From Isoetes taiwanensis (taxonomy: Eukaryota > Streptophyta > Lycopodiopsida > Isoetales > Isoetaceae): a stretch of DNA of 64,000 nt. This document shows positions 50,356 through 62,949 of this stretch, one piece after another; position 1 is the stretch's first letter, and the number at the start of each line of letters is the position of its first letter. Location: NCBI GenBank assembly GCA_021234155.1, contig JAJEKV010000083.1:1951932-2015931 (forward strand), in the 5' to 3' direction. The notes below the pieces were generated by a model, which was given only the letters and a program-made list of their open reading frames with translations, was not told the origin of the DNA and ran no database searches. The position numbers and the translations under genes were made by a program.

Positions 50356-52170
50356 CGTAGTTGGGGAGGCATTTTGATGATTCGTTCAACTTTGCACGAT
50401 CCGCCTCCATTATAGATGTTAGAAATGAGCTCCATGCAAATCCGGCAGCTTTAAACCCGTGATTAAGCAATTATAGAAATTTATATGCTCAAATCCGGCT
50501 GCGGCAGAAGCAAGCATGAGTAGATATGAGATGAAGAAGGCTTGTGTGGCTTTTATATGGCCAAATCCTACTGTCGAGCAAGCTTGCCTCGATTTGAGAT
50601 GAATCGCCCTGTGAGCGAGCATGCAAGGCCAATAATGCACCGATAATGCATGTTTCCTACCGCGTCTTGAGCAAGAATTTGAGATCGCCTCGATTTTAAG
50701 CGGTGGATCGGGGCCTCGATTTGAGATGGATCGCCACCTTCTAGCCCCGGACCAAACATGCAAGGCCCTCGACCAAACATGCAAGGCCTTCCCAGTTTCC
50801 ATTTGATCCGAAACATGCAAGGCCCGGACCGAATCAAAATGGGATTAGAAGACAATCGACCAAAACAGAGTTTACCGGTTGTTTACACGCAACGCTGAAT
50901 CGCCGTCCCAACTTCTATTCCGTGATGTAGGCGAAGGACACGCGGTCATGATTCCGCATTTAAAATGTCGACCCAACTTCATTTGTATTGTTGGCGATTT
51001 CCCGCATTTTCTTTCCGGTTCTCAAAGAAATAGATGGCGCTTTCACCATATTTGCATTTTTCTCGTTTTATGCGAATCTTTAGTCAACTCCGAGATTATA
51101 GAGTCAAGCACGCCAAAAGATATTTCAGATATTAGATTTGTGAACGAGTTGAGAGTCGGAATCAAGTGATCTGCCGCCTTGGTACCATTGTTAAATGGGT
51201 TTGTCGCAAATAACGTGCAAACATTCCATACTTATGATAAGGTCCGGGAGGTAAGTGCATATTTTAATTTCAATTTGCGTATGAAGTTTTTTGGAGTTGT
51301 CAAGTTCATTCATCTTACACAGTGTTTCGAATACCATAAGCAAAATTGTGAATAACTAAAGTGGAAGTTGTGTTGGGCGAAGGACATGCTACTTCAGAAT
51401 GGGCACAGACCCATGTACTTTCTCTACAAAGCTATGGAGATGGAGCATCCGGCAAATACCGAAGCCTGCGGGCACCCAATATGGATATATGGCAATGTCC
51501 GTAGGATGTGGGTTTACTTAACCGCGCTCTTTGTTCACCGCTCGGGTCCGGTGATGTTATCTTGCTTAGGTAAACAACCCGTTCTTTTATCGATCCTTTT
51601 TGTATGTTATACGTGTTTTTTGCTTTTGAATGGCAATAATGGAGTTTTTCCCCATTGATAAATCAATCTCAGTTGTGGATACGTAACTTTCCTGCTATGT
51701 CTTCTACCTCTAAGCATTTCGTTTCTTCTAAGTGTTTCACTTTTGTTTCAGATTTATTAAATGCGCACAGGAACTTTGGTTTTACAGAAATGCAACAACA
51801 GGGGAAAGAACAACATATATGCTGGCTCTTCCAAATACCATAGCGTAAATCCTTCTCGCCAAGGCATGTGATAGCCCGCAACTCTTTTCTCACTTTTTGT
51901 GATTTGAAGAGCATAGAGAGAGTTATGATTCGTCGAGGTTCCTAACGCTTTTGGTCTTGCAAGGATATGTACATGGTTATAGCAAAATGCTTTTGCCATA
52001 TTAGAAAAGCTACTGTATGATAGATGAATTTTATCTGGTCTAATTTGGTCTTCCTTTTATTGCAGGTCACCTGCAAACTTAGGCTCTTCATTTTCGAGAA
52101 GCGCACCAATATTTATGCTTGTTTCTTGTTACTTTGATTTTTGTCTTTGAGTTACTGATTGTTGGATAAA

Positions 52171-52385
52171 GATTTGATGCTTATCTTTACTCCTTATTTG
52201 TTTCTCTTTGCATTTTAGAATGCTACATATGAGACTTCACAATGAGGATTCACTTTTCACTATGGAGGTAGCAATGAAGATTTGAAGCTTATCTTTACTC
52301 TTTATCTGTTTCTCTTTGGATTTTAGAATGCTACATATGAGACTTCACTATGAGGATTCACTTTTCACTCTGGAGGTAGCAAATG
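52171..52385. repeat. Tandem duplication, ~119-bp unit
   Basis: AGATTTGATGCTTATCTTTAC near 52169 and AGATTTGAAGCTTATC near 52288 each lead to GCTACATATGAGACTTCAC and CACTTTTCACT.TGGAGGTAGCAA. Confidence 0.9.
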
Positions 52386-52879
52386 TCTTCACCCTTTTAT
52401 TCTTCTTCATCTTGTGTGTGTTTCTAACCTGTCCTTTTCCAGGGTTTGTGCTGCCATTATAAAGGATCAAAGGTCGAATGCTTAGAATGACCACCTTACA
52501 GATTGCAGGTCACGCTCCCGTCCATTACAGATTGCACTAGGTCACTTCCATTTTAGTGCATCAGTAGGTATGCTCTTGTCTTTAGCTTATGAATTGCTCA
52601 ATATGAGTTTGTTTTATATAATTTATTGTAAAACACAAGGTAAAATTGTGGGTTCAACTCCCACATGTTCACATTTCCATTGCAGACACCAAAATTGCCA
52701 TTGCAGCAGAGATTAGATTGTTTAATTATATTGGTTAAATCTAAACCATCTACGCTTACCACATTGGGTAACTAATTGGTGTCATGCAAAATAGCAATCT
52801 AAACTAACCACATTGTCTCTAGATCGCTTTTACCATATTGTGGTATTATATTAATTATTCACTATCATTGTAAAATTAT

Positions 52880-53220
52880 CATGTACACATATCGAGGAAG
52901 ATAGATGTGAAATATCGCTCCACTAAACTTGACATATTAAGCGCTAAGTACATGATTATATAGTTTAAGCCGCTATAAAGACCAACTACAAGCTCACTAA
53001 ATTTGACATATTAAGCATTGGTACGATTATATATTTTAAGTCGCTATAAAGACCAACTACAACTATCACGCTCTAGTACCATGTCCACATACTCAGAAGA
53101 TAGATGTGACTAAATATCATCTCACTAAACTTAGCATGTTAAGCATTAGTACACATTAGATATTTTAAGCTGTTATAAAGGCCAACTAAAACTATCACGT
53201 TCTAGTACCATGTCAAAAAA
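52880..53220. repeat. Three diverged tandem units, ~100-130 bp
   Basis: CTCACTAAA(C/T)TT..CAT(A/G)TTAAGC recurs near 52920, 52993 and 53131. Each is followed by TTTTAAG(C/T)(C/T)G(C/T)TATAAAG.CCAACTA, and two by ACTATCACG.TCTAGTACCATGTC. Confidence 0.8.
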
Positions 53221-53388
53221 TAATGTTCGTTTATCATGTCATGGAACTCAGATAAGGAACCATATTGTATAACTAGATATGGTTTGTAAACTTTTTGGCC
53301 CACAAACACGTATTGATTTTAAGATTTGGTTTTCACTTATAAATCAATACAAAAAAGTCATACTGATTAAATTTTGGGGGCCTTGTGG

Positions 53389-56300
53389 TAGGCTACCTTG
53401 AGAACTTTTTTGGTTTCCGCCTCCTGGGGTCCTTACACTCCCTAGCCTGTGAGGCGGCCTTCCAAGATCCTGGCCTTGTGTGACTTGGGGAAGGGTCCCA
53501 GCCCAGCTACCCAACAACGGGTTGCCCGGACTGCTCTAATGCTAACTCCTTGATCGCAACCTTGTCCGAAAAATTCAAAAATTGGCCCAGTATGCTCGAG
53601 ATGACTTAGAAAGACGATGGAAAAAAACCATAATTTAATTCTATGCGATACATTAATTACGAATTTATGGATGCCTTACGTCTGCAAAAATGGCACTTGA
53701 CTTCTACTTGCCACATCAGGAAGAGGGCAGATCCAAACTTTATTCTCGCCGGGCCACTTGCTTCGCTGCCCTAAGTGCGCCGCCATGTCCCAAGTGAAAA
53801 GACCAAAACTCGCCCCCAAAACGAAACCCTTCAAGAACCCGACAACCCCAAGGGTTTACGCTTTCAGAGGCCCCTATCCTCGCCGATTCGACCAGGACCT
53901 TGCGCCGCATCTTAAAGTGGAGGGGGGTGTCAAGGCCAGAACACAAGCCTAAAAACCCCGTCGGAAGCAGGTTGCCCCAAAAGTCCTTTCCCGAAGGCCC
54001 TGGCAATGAACGGGCAACCTCTTCTATTCTGAACCGTGATTTGGCTCTTCCATTGGGCCCCAGAATTGACATTGCTTTGGGGACCAAGTTTTGTGGCTAG
54101 AAGACCACCCCTTCTCCCAGAAGCACCAAAGTACCTCATGTCCAGCACCTCGTAGTCAATTGGCATGGGAGGTGGATGCTGAATACGGACATGTAGAGCG
54201 TACACGTTCCTTTCTCATATAAAACTGATTGTGTAACTTGATCTCTAGGGCAATTTTGCCAACCGATGATGTGGCTAAGTCGAATCTCCCATTCTCGCCT
54301 TGCAAAGGTTCAACAACAAAACACATTGGTTTCTACATGGTTGCCCGCAAGACGCTCCGCGATTTGATAAGTCTCCCCGGATCGATTTTGGATTTTTTTA
54401 GACCTGCCTGAAGTAAGGCCCCTGAACGGAGGATGCAACGGTATCTCCGGGAGGATGGTCATTAGCGTACGGCCCCCCGGGATGCGCTGCCAAGGTAGGC
54501 TACCTTGAGAACTCTTTTGGTTTCCGCCTCCTGGGGTCCTTACACTCCCCTAACCTCGTGAGGCGGCCTTCCAAGATCCTGGCCTTGTGTGACTTGGGAA
54601 AGGGTCCCACCACCCACCCAACAACGGATTGCCCTGGACCGCTTTAATGCTAACTCCCTTGATCGAACCCTTGTCCGAAAATTCAAAAAATTGGCATGTA
54701 TGCTGGAGATGACTTAGGAAGACAAATGGCAAAAAATCATAATTTAATTCTGTGCGATACATTAATTACGAATTTATGAATGCCTTGCTTCTCCAAAAAT
54801 GGCCCTCGACTTCTAATTGCCACATCGAGGAGGGCAGATCCAAACTCCATTCCGCCGGGCCCGCTTTGCTTCGCTCCTAAGTGCAGTTTTTCCGCCACAT
54901 CCCAAGTGCAAAGACCAAAATTCGACCCCCAAAACTCAAACCCTTCAAGAACCCTCGACAACTTCAAGGGTTTACGTTTTGGAGGCCCTATCCTCGTCAG
55001 ATTCGACCAGGACCTTGCGTCGCATCTTGAAGTAGAGGGGGGGTGTCGAGGCCAGAACACGGACCTAAAAATCCCGCCGGAAGCAGGTTGCCCCAAAAGT
55101 CCTCTCCCTACGACGGTAATCGGCAATCTCTCCTATTCTAACCGTGATTTGGCTCTTCCATTGGGCTCAAAGCATTGACATTGCTCTGGAGACCAAGTTT
55201 TGTGGCTAGAAGAGACCACCCCTTCTCCCAGAAGCACCAAAGTACCTCATGTCCAGCACCTCGTAGTCAATTGGCATGGGAGGTGGATGCTGAATACGGA
55301 CATGTAGAGCGTACACGTTCCTTTCTCATGTAAAACTGATTGTGTAACTTGATCTCTAGGGCAATTTTGCCACCCGGATGATGTGGGCGGTCGAATCTCC
55401 ATTCTCGGGGCCCTTTGGTAAAGGTCTCAACAACAAAACACATTGGTTTCTACATGGTTGCCCGCAAGACGCCCGAGATTTGATAAGTCCCCTGATCAAT
55501 CTTTGATTTCTTTGGACCTACCCGTAAGGCCCCCAACGAGGATGCAACGGATTTCGGGAGGGTGGTCATTAGTGTACGACTTCCCGGATGCGCCGCCAAG
55601 GTAGGCTACCTCGAGAACTTTTTGGTTTCTCGCCTCCTGGGGTCCTTACTCTCCCCTCCTGTGAGGCGGCCTTGCAAGGTCCCGCCTTGTGTGACTTGGA
55701 GAAGGGTCCCAGCCTAGGCTCCCTAACAAAGGGCTGCCTAGACCGCTTCTAATGCTAACTCCTTGATCAAAACCTTGTCCTAAAATTCAAAAAATTGGCC
55801 TCAGTATGATGGTGATGACTTAGAAGCCACCGGCAAAAAATCAGAATTTAATTCAGAATTTATGAATGCCTTGCTACTGCAAAAGTGGCCCTCGACTTCT
55901 AATTGCCACATCGGGAGGAGGGCAGATCTAAACTCCATTCCGTCAGTTCCAATTGCTTCACGCTCCAAGTGCAGCTTTTCTTGGCCACGCCTCAAGCGCA
56001 AAAGAACTCGAATCCCCAAAACGCAAAACCCTTCAAGAACCCGGCAACTCATTGGGTTTATGTTTTGAGGCCCTATTCTTGTCGATTTTAACCAGTGACT
56101 TTGCACCGCTGCCTTGAAGTAGAGGGGTTGTCGAGGCTAGAGCACGGGCCCTAAAACCCCCCAGAAGCAGCTTGCCTCAAAAGTCCTCTCCCAAAGGCCC
56201 TGGCGATGGACAGCTCCGAGATCGTGGTTTGGCTCTTCCATTGGGCTCAGAGCGCCGACATTGCTCTGGGGACCAAGTTTTGGGCCGGAAGACCACCTTT

Positions 56301-56790
56301 TCTTCCCGGCGCCAAAGTAGCTCTTGTCTAGCACCTTCCGCACGGGACGGATTCTCACACGCCATGTAGGCCGTACATTATGCAAAACCCACCGCCGTAA
56401 CTTGGTCCCTAGGGTAATTTTGCCTTTTGCTTCGTGGTTCCCAAGTGCGCCTTCTTGGCTACGCCCCAAGTGTAAAAGACCAAACCTCGCCCCCAAAACG
56501 AAACCTTTCAAGAACCCGGCCCTATCCTGTTAGATTCACCAAGACCTTGCGCCAAGCGGTTGTAGAGGTGGGGTGTCGAGGCGAGAGCGCGGGCCCTAAA
56601 AACCCTCCAAAAGCGGCTTGCCCCAAAAGTCCTCTCTCGAAGGCCCTGGCGACGGACGGGCAATCTCCCCTATCCGAAACCATGATTTGGATCTTCCTTT
56701 GGGCTCGCATATACAAAATTGCCATGGGGCCAAGTTTCATGGCAAAAGACCACCCATGTTCTCCGTAAGAAGAATGACGACATGTTTGAT
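53389..56790. repeat. Tandem array of ~1.1 kb units, copy 2
   Basis: Same unit and order as 16825-20270. The landmark CCCCAAAAGTCCT is at about 53975, 55091, 56175 and 56621 (spacings 1116, 1084, 446), including the same shortened unit near the right end. This shows that the two arrays are copies of one ancestral array. Indels concentrate at CAG/CTG words. Confidence 0.9.
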
Positions 56791-57036
56791 CCCGGGCATG
56801 TTTGAGCCTAGGGGCAATGCTTGAGCCTAAGAGGCTTGTTTGAACCTAAGTGGCATGTTCGAATCTAAGGAAATGCAACACCTACTGTGTGGTATTTTGT
56901 TATTATTGCGACGCCACATACAATACTTTTATTTTAGTATGTGACATGTTTGATCCCAGGTGGCATGTTTGAGTCACACGTCATGTTTGAGCCTAGTTGA
57001 CATGTTTAATGTAGGTGGGATGTTTGAGCCACATTG

Positions 57037-57600
57037 CAGGGATAGGTTCTGTACGTATGAAACTATTTTTTGAGTATAAAGCGCAAAAAATATCGTGATT
57101 TTTGCGTAAAAATAATGATTTTTAGTATTTAATAATTTCCAATGGAAAAAAATCTCATGTTTAATTTTACGCTGAACTTTTTCAAGGTAAATCTTAGTTT
57201 CCTTGGATTTACAATTTTATTATTATTATTTTTTTAAATTTACATGAACCTGTTTCGCTTTACACATATTTTTTTCAGTAGTTTAAACCTTCAGTTCGGG
57301 CAAAACCAAATTTTTTTTTTTTTTTTTTTTTTTCGATCCAAGTTTAAAAAAGACCAACGACAAAAAAAAAAAAAAAATTTTTTTCTTTGTTTCCGAGTTT
57401 AAACCTAGGGCAATGCTTGACGCCTAAAAGGCTTGTTTGAACCTAAGCAAAACGAAGAGTTTAAGGGAAATGCAACGCCAAATTTTTTCGACGCCCAAAA
57501 TTTTTGATTTTATTTTTGACGATTAAACGCCAAATTTGTGTCAGATTAAACGAAAATAATGTGATTACGATAAAACGATACAAGATTGAACCTATCCCTG
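57037..57600. mobile_element. hAT-superfamily MITE, 564 bp, with captured flank sequence
   Basis: Perfect 13-bp terminal inverted repeats CAGGGATAGGTTC are flanked by an 8-bp target duplication CCACATTG (57029-57036 and 57601-57608). The paralogous empty site near 21480 has CCACATTG once. There is no transposase. Positions about 57395-57480 resemble the flanking minisatellite at about 56806-56885. Confidence 0.9.
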
Positions 57601-58690
57601 CCACATTGTGAAGTCATGTGTTGTATTTTTTTCTCTAGTTTATGTGGCATATTTGATCCTTTGTTGGAGCTTTTAGGTGGCATGTTCGAAGTCTAGGGGC
57701 AATGCTTGAGCTTAGGTGGCTTTGTTTGAGCCTATAACAATGTGACCTACCAAATGCAATAATAACATGCGCTTGCACTAATAACAGAATATTCCCTAAG
57801 ATTCCCTAAAAATATGCTAGTTTTGGCATCAAACTTTAAAAGAAGGCATATTTTCTAGGAGTGCAGTGCCATTTTCGAGGGACAAAAGAAGAAAATTGAC
57901 ATATTAAAAAAAAAAAAAAAAATATTTGAAGGGTCGATCTACTAGAATAATTTTAACTAATTTGTCTTGTTTTGAAAACTAGATAAAAAAGATATAGAGT
58001 ACATAAATGATATAAGAAATTTCTTTGCTCACCCCTTGCATTTGATGAAGTGAGTCAAGATTGATGGATGTTTCGACAACCAAGCAAACATTTCCCTCAC
58101 TCACTTACGATTGGAATTATGCTTAGTAGTAATAGATATGTGTTACTTTAGGACTAGTAATTTTGAAAAAACCGTAAGCGGGAAGTAGTAATGTTTAAAA
58201 AGATGCTATAGGAAGGGCTTGAACTTATTTGTTAATTTAATGTGTCCGTTGTTGCCAAATGATTGTTTCCCATACATAAGAAAATTAGAATATCTCCAAC
58301 TTTGGACAGGAAATCCAACTCTCCATGGTGATATCGTTTATTATATGCAAATATGTTGTTTAATAGCTAATGTTTTGTATGTTGTTTAATAGCTAGAAAT
58401 ATTTCGTACAAATGTTAAGATGGTTCAGAAAAGAGCATGAGAGATCATGAGTCCACTTGTTTGGATCCAGTTGGGTGGGTAAAACGAAGAGGAAAAGCCT
58501 CTTATGTTCATCACGATCCCCTTGCAAAGATTTTTCAGCAATGTCCTTGCGATCTGTTCTTGCAGCAATCGCAGATCGCGATTTATTGCAGCACTTGCAG
58601 CTCCTGCAAGAATTTTCCATTGCTAAAACTCTATGTGTTTGCATTAGCCAATTGATTCTCGCAATAAACCGTCTTCACTGAACTCTTCCT
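57601..58690. other. Second copy of the minisatellite tail and AT-rich spacer
   Basis: Collinear with 21480-22570, including an A-run near 57907. No gene. Confidence 0.6.
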
Positions 58691-59395
58691 TTCAAAATTA
58701 TTTTGAAGTTCTTTCTTACAGCTAGGCGCTTGCATGCACATACCGTGGAGAAGGGATTCCTTGGTCGGGCTTCCAACCCTAGGGTTTAGGTTGAACGAGG
58801 GAGGGGCTCATCTCTTAGCTTCTCCGGTTATAACAAGCAATGTCGAGACAAATCCGCCTACCCTTTATGGTACATCGCTCTCAACCCCCTACCCTTCTCC
58901 TTGGTTGTCCTTTCTCAAATCATACATTAAGATGCACTGTGGTTCCTTCCGACTACGTAAAGTTTGTCACAAACACAACTCTTAAACCCAAAGGCTTTCT
59001 TGGACAATTTGGACTCTTTATGTAGACAAAACAGTGCTTTTAGAGGCACTCGAACTAAGAATCGTGGAAGCTTTGTTCTGAATTTCAATGTATATGTCTC
59101 CAGATCCTTAAGACTTGCTTAAAGGCCAAGGAAAATTGGGCAAAGAAAAGAGTTCGAGACCACATTGTTCGTAATGGGTTTCAGTCGATAGATGCATTTG
59201 GTAAATGCGAAATATTGAGGTTGCATTTGATGTCTTCCGTGGGCGCTGAGGAGAATTAGAATATTTTCTCCGCAATGCCATGATTGCAAACAGATATGCC
59301 CAACAAAGTTATGTAAAGTAGCAAGCTCTTCAAACAACTTTTGGAAATGCAAATAGAAGATGTGAAGCCAAATTTATTGTCGCATTGGGTTGTCG
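58691..59395 (+). pseudogene. Pentatricopeptide repeat fragment, copy 2, more damaged
   Basis: Collinear with 22561-22985: remnants of the same PPR helices (AFGKCxxIEVAFDVF region near 59190-59240, QQSYVK and LLEMQIEDVKPN region near 59300-59375) are broken by several indels and by a 288-bp insertion at 58741-59028. Differences from copy 1 are dominated by CAG and CTG words (for example ATTGTTCAGAAT in copy 1, ATTGTTCGTAAT here). No continuous frame remains. Confidence 0.7.
58741..59028. mobile_element. Unclassified 288-bp insertion in PPR copy 2
   Basis: Copy 1 reads GCATGCACAAAACAGG without interruption; here 288 bp separate GCATGCACA from AAACAG. There are no obvious inverted ends and at most a 3-bp ACA duplication. 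The inserted DNA carries short open frames but no recognised family. Confidence 0.6.
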
Positions 59396-59761
59396 GGCAT
59401 AACCCAAATTATAAAATTGAATTTAGCACCGTAAGGCACTCAATTTGAACCGCATCAATATTTCTTTGCTCTCGCTTCGCACTTAATCCGTAATCCTCCT
59501 CGCTTCCTTTAGGAAAATGATTTTTGATTCCTCCTCTCAAGGCTTTCTAGGAACTCATCTCAAGAGTCGCTAACTTACTCGCGCTTCCACTCGATTCCAA
59601 AGAACGCCTTACAAAACGACATGCTCCTTTGTTCATCGCTGCACATGTCATCATGAAAGGATTATCGGCCGCTTTTTCATCCCGAAGTTTTTCCTGGACA
59701 CACGAATGATGCAAAAGAAATTGGTAAAAGAATAAAAAGGATATTCTTGAAGAATCTAGCC

Positions 59762-60700
59762 TATAGCAATTATTTATAAAGTTGTAAACATAAGCCATGT
59801 GATTGTGCAAATATTATAGCAAGAAAACTTTGCTAGTAAAGCTACCCATGGGAGACCGCTCGAGTAGATCTTGGTGTGCGTTCCCGAGACACCGGCATAA
59901 ATGGGTAGAAGCGACTACTCATAAACGTCTAGACGGTTTTGCCCAAATTGGTTAAGGCATGTCTGCTAGGGAACGCTATAATTGGTATCGAAAGCGTGGC
60001 TCGAAGTTCGAAGTCTCCATGGGGGCAAGTATGACCCGAAATACCGTTGGACGGTAGGTCATGACTTGGTTTGTGATGCTCGAGGACGAGCATAGTCTAG
60101 TGGGAGAGATTGTAACGGACCCATGGGAGACCGCCGAACTCTTGGTGTGCTAGAAGCGACTACTCATAAACGTCTAGACGGTTTTGCCCAGTTGGTTAAG
60201 GGCATGTCGGTTAGGAACGTTACATTGTAAGAGAGAATTGCAAATAGGTTCTTGATCTTTCTGATGGGAATGGACTAGATCTTCACCCTACCTGAATGAT
60301 TAAGAGCATCACATGTGGTCTCCGATTGTAACAGAGAGAAACGTTAGGTTTATCAAAGCAGTTTTTCCTCCTCCATCAAATTTGATGCGAGATTCGAACA
60401 ACCTGCCAGGGCGCAGATGTCAAGAGAATCCGATTCTCCATAGTACTTGCACAGTGACTCGTTGTTTGAAGTAAAACCAAACTGCTCATACCGAACTAGA
60501 ATTCCCCTTCTATTCTTAAGCCTTCTTATGGATCTCTACGTAGAGTAGCTTGATCAATCTGGAAAGCCAAAAACCAGAACCAATGCTCATATCATTTGTT
60601 GGAATACAATTCATATTGCTCTTTTCAGTTAAAATATTGTTGCGAGATCTGTAAATATCCTAAATTCTCATAAGCTTGCAATATTTTCGCTTGGTATTTT
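59762..60700. repeat. Dispersed repeat block A, copy 2
   Basis: Matches 41823-42370 on both sides of the TRIM. At 59762 it joins directly to the PPR-block copy, a junction absent from the first locus. Confidence 0.85.
59841..60224 (+). mobile_element. TRIM (miniature LTR retrotransposon), 384 bp
   Basis: The two terminal repeats are 59841-59980 and 60111-60224. LTR2 begins TGTAACGGACCCATGGG and ends GGAACGTTACA (TG...CA, with inverted ends TGTAACG/CGTTACA). LTR1 has lost its first bases and has a 26-bp extra piece. Next to LTR1 is a primer-binding site TGGTATCGAAAGC (59983-59995), close to the TGGTATCAGAGC that pairs with initiator tRNA-Met. A purine tract AGTGGGAGAGA (60099-60109) precedes LTR2. 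The internal region is about 130 bp with no coding capacity, so gag-pol must be supplied elsewhere. Block A copy 1 gives the empty site. Confidence 0.85.
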
Positions 60701-60789
60701 AAGGCCTGTATTTCAGACATGGTTGGGCCAAGAATTGGCCTTGTATTGTATGGGAAATCGATTTAAACTATACTTTCTAACCGATTTGA

Positions 60790-60965
60790 GCCGAGATGAA
60801 TGTAGCATTTCAAAACGACTTAGAGCATCTCTCCTTTTTTTTTTTTTTTTTTATGCATGGTTTTGAGGATAGCCGAGATGAATGTAGCATTCCAAAAATG
60901 ACTTAGGGCATCTGTTTTTTTTTTTTTGTTGTTTCTATGCATGATTTGAGGATAGAAGGATAAGA
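60790..60965. repeat. Tandem duplication with T-runs
   Basis: GAGCCGAGATGAATGTAGCATT occurs in two units at about 60790 and 60871 (shared core AGATGAATGTAGCATT), each followed by a T-run and TATGCATGxTTTGAGGATAG. Confidence 0.85.
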
Positions 60966-61261
60966 ATAGATGCCGCTTTTTTTTCAAAGCTGCAACGGAT
61001 CTCAAATTCGGGCAAGCTTGAGGTAGGGTTTCCGCTATCGCTTATGGCGGATGAAGCCCAATTTACTTCTTCTTCTTCTTTGTGTTGTGTCTTCGGTTTT
61101 TTTTCTGCTTTATGTTTTGTGTTCTTCTTCTTGGGATTGAGGAGAAGCTTTAGATTTGGTTGCTAGAGTAGCGTAGATTTGGTTGTCCGGAGTAGTCAGA
61201 TTTGGCCGCCATCTAGTACCGACCGATGCCTCCCTGCTCGCTCAAGGGGCCATGGATCCCA

Positions 61262-62310
61262 AAGCAGAGCTTGCAAAGGAAAGGAAAGGAAAGGAAAGTT
61301 CGATGCAATATGTGGTCGAAAAAACAGGGTCGGGGCTATGGATTGTTGGGCTTAAAACCCGCTTTGTTCCAACATTATTCTCCGCAGGAAGTGCACAAGA
61401 CGAGTTGTAGGTGTTTGATTTTCGCTTTGTATATATTTTATGTTTGCCTTTGGATTTCAAGTTTAAACAAAGAAGACCGCATGCGTATGGAATCATACAA
61501 AGATAAAAGTTTTACTATTTCATGCCTTCTTTCTAACCTTCGATAAGATAGTCGAACACGCCCCTCCTCATGGCGCTCCGTAAGGCATGAGCATTGATTG
61601 AACCGCATTGATTGGAACTGGGGTTTGATCCCAAGCTCATCTTTGTGCTGTAAAGAAAGAGTCAACTTGGTTAATTTACTTTGAGTGTTGCTATATTGTA
61701 TTCATGTGCTGCTATATTGTACAAGCTGGAGTCTGCCTGAATCCTACTTCAATCCATGGTGTTGGATAAGGGGCGCCCCTATTAAATGGGGTCAACTTGA
61801 CCCATGCTCTTCCGCGCCAACATATTCCACAAAAGATGCCGTTAATTAACGGCCTCAGCCGTTATCTAACAACCTCATAGCAATAATACACACTAAGTTA
61901 ATAATTAATTATATTGCATGCCATACATTGATACTTTATTGAGCTTGTTTGATGTGTGTTTTAGATTGGACAACATGTGGTTGCATTTGTTCATCTTGTT
62001 CAATAGCCAGAGAATTGAACTGAATGTATTTGTCTATCGATCCTATTCCTTATTCTAGTTATTTAATATTTTTAATTGTCAAAAACCAAGAGTAAATCAA
62101 CATTAGCAATTTTAGTTGTGCTTGAAATATGTTCTCCAGCTAAGTTGTCATAATAAATGAATTGTCTTGTTAGAATGTGTACCTAAGTACAACTTCACTT
62201 ACCTTTGTTAGGCACATGAATGCTAGCCACTGCTAGCCACATGTAGGTTGAACCCTAGCATATCGCCTTTCACCCAATTACATTCTGACTAAACCAAATT
62301 ACAGATGTGA
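61262..62310. repeat. Dispersed repeat block C, third copy
   Basis: Matches 46245-47160 and, after a gap of about 550 bp, 47755-47860. Lacks the tandem array found at 47129-47330. Confidence 0.85.
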
Positions 62311-62670
62311 TGCTCCATGATAACTTCATATTCCATGCCATAGTTTCTCCCTTTTGTATCCATATTTCATCCACTGATTATTTCAAATTCTCTTCTTATA
62401 TCTTCACTTACCTTGTCTCTTCCTTTTCTGCTTATTGCATCAATTTGTGACAGCAGCACATTAACATTTGAGCATACTAAATACACTATTACATATGCTC
62501 CATGATAACTTCATATTCCATGCCATAGTTTCTCCCAATTTGTATCATATTTCATCCACTTATTATTTCAAATTCTTTCTTATATCTTCACTTACAATTT
62601 GTCTAATTCCTGTTCTGCTTATTGCATCAATCCTGACAGCAGCACATTAACATTTGAGCATACTAAATTA
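62311..62670. repeat. 185-bp tandem duplication specific to this block
   Basis: TGCTCCATGATAACTTCAT starts at 62311 and 62496. The corresponding first block (near 47850) has a single copy. Confidence 0.9.
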
Positions 62671-62949
62671 ACATTTTTAAACATCCTAAATACATCACAA
62701 TAAAAATCATCTGCAGTTTTATAATGTGCAAAACATCTGCAATGTTATTTTAGATCTCAGATTGCCCATCCTGTTAATTTGTACAGCAGCACATTAACAT
62801 TTTAAACATCCTAAATACATAACATATCCCCATCACAATGCAAGACATCTGCAATGTTATTTGACTCACAATGTTAATTTAACCAGATTCTCACGTTGAA
62901 CGTATTGAACCCGGTGCATAAAAAGTCAATGCCCTTCTGCACTTCAGGC

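Larger units (their letters stand above)
49380..53388. other. Mostly unannotated interval with small repeats
   Basis: Near 50570-50830 the words CAAACATGCAAGGCC and CCTCGATTTGAGATGGATCGCC recur several times. Short open frames at 50879-51169 and 51368-51658 (ending before a GTAAACAA donor-like site) have no recognised family. A hairpin GTGGGTTCAACTCCCAC near 52653 mimics a tRNA T-arm but has no tRNA around it. Confidence 0.4.

Noticed and set aside
52635-52675. tRNA relic around GTGGGTTCAACTCCCAC
   Set aside because: There is an isolated T-arm-like stem only.
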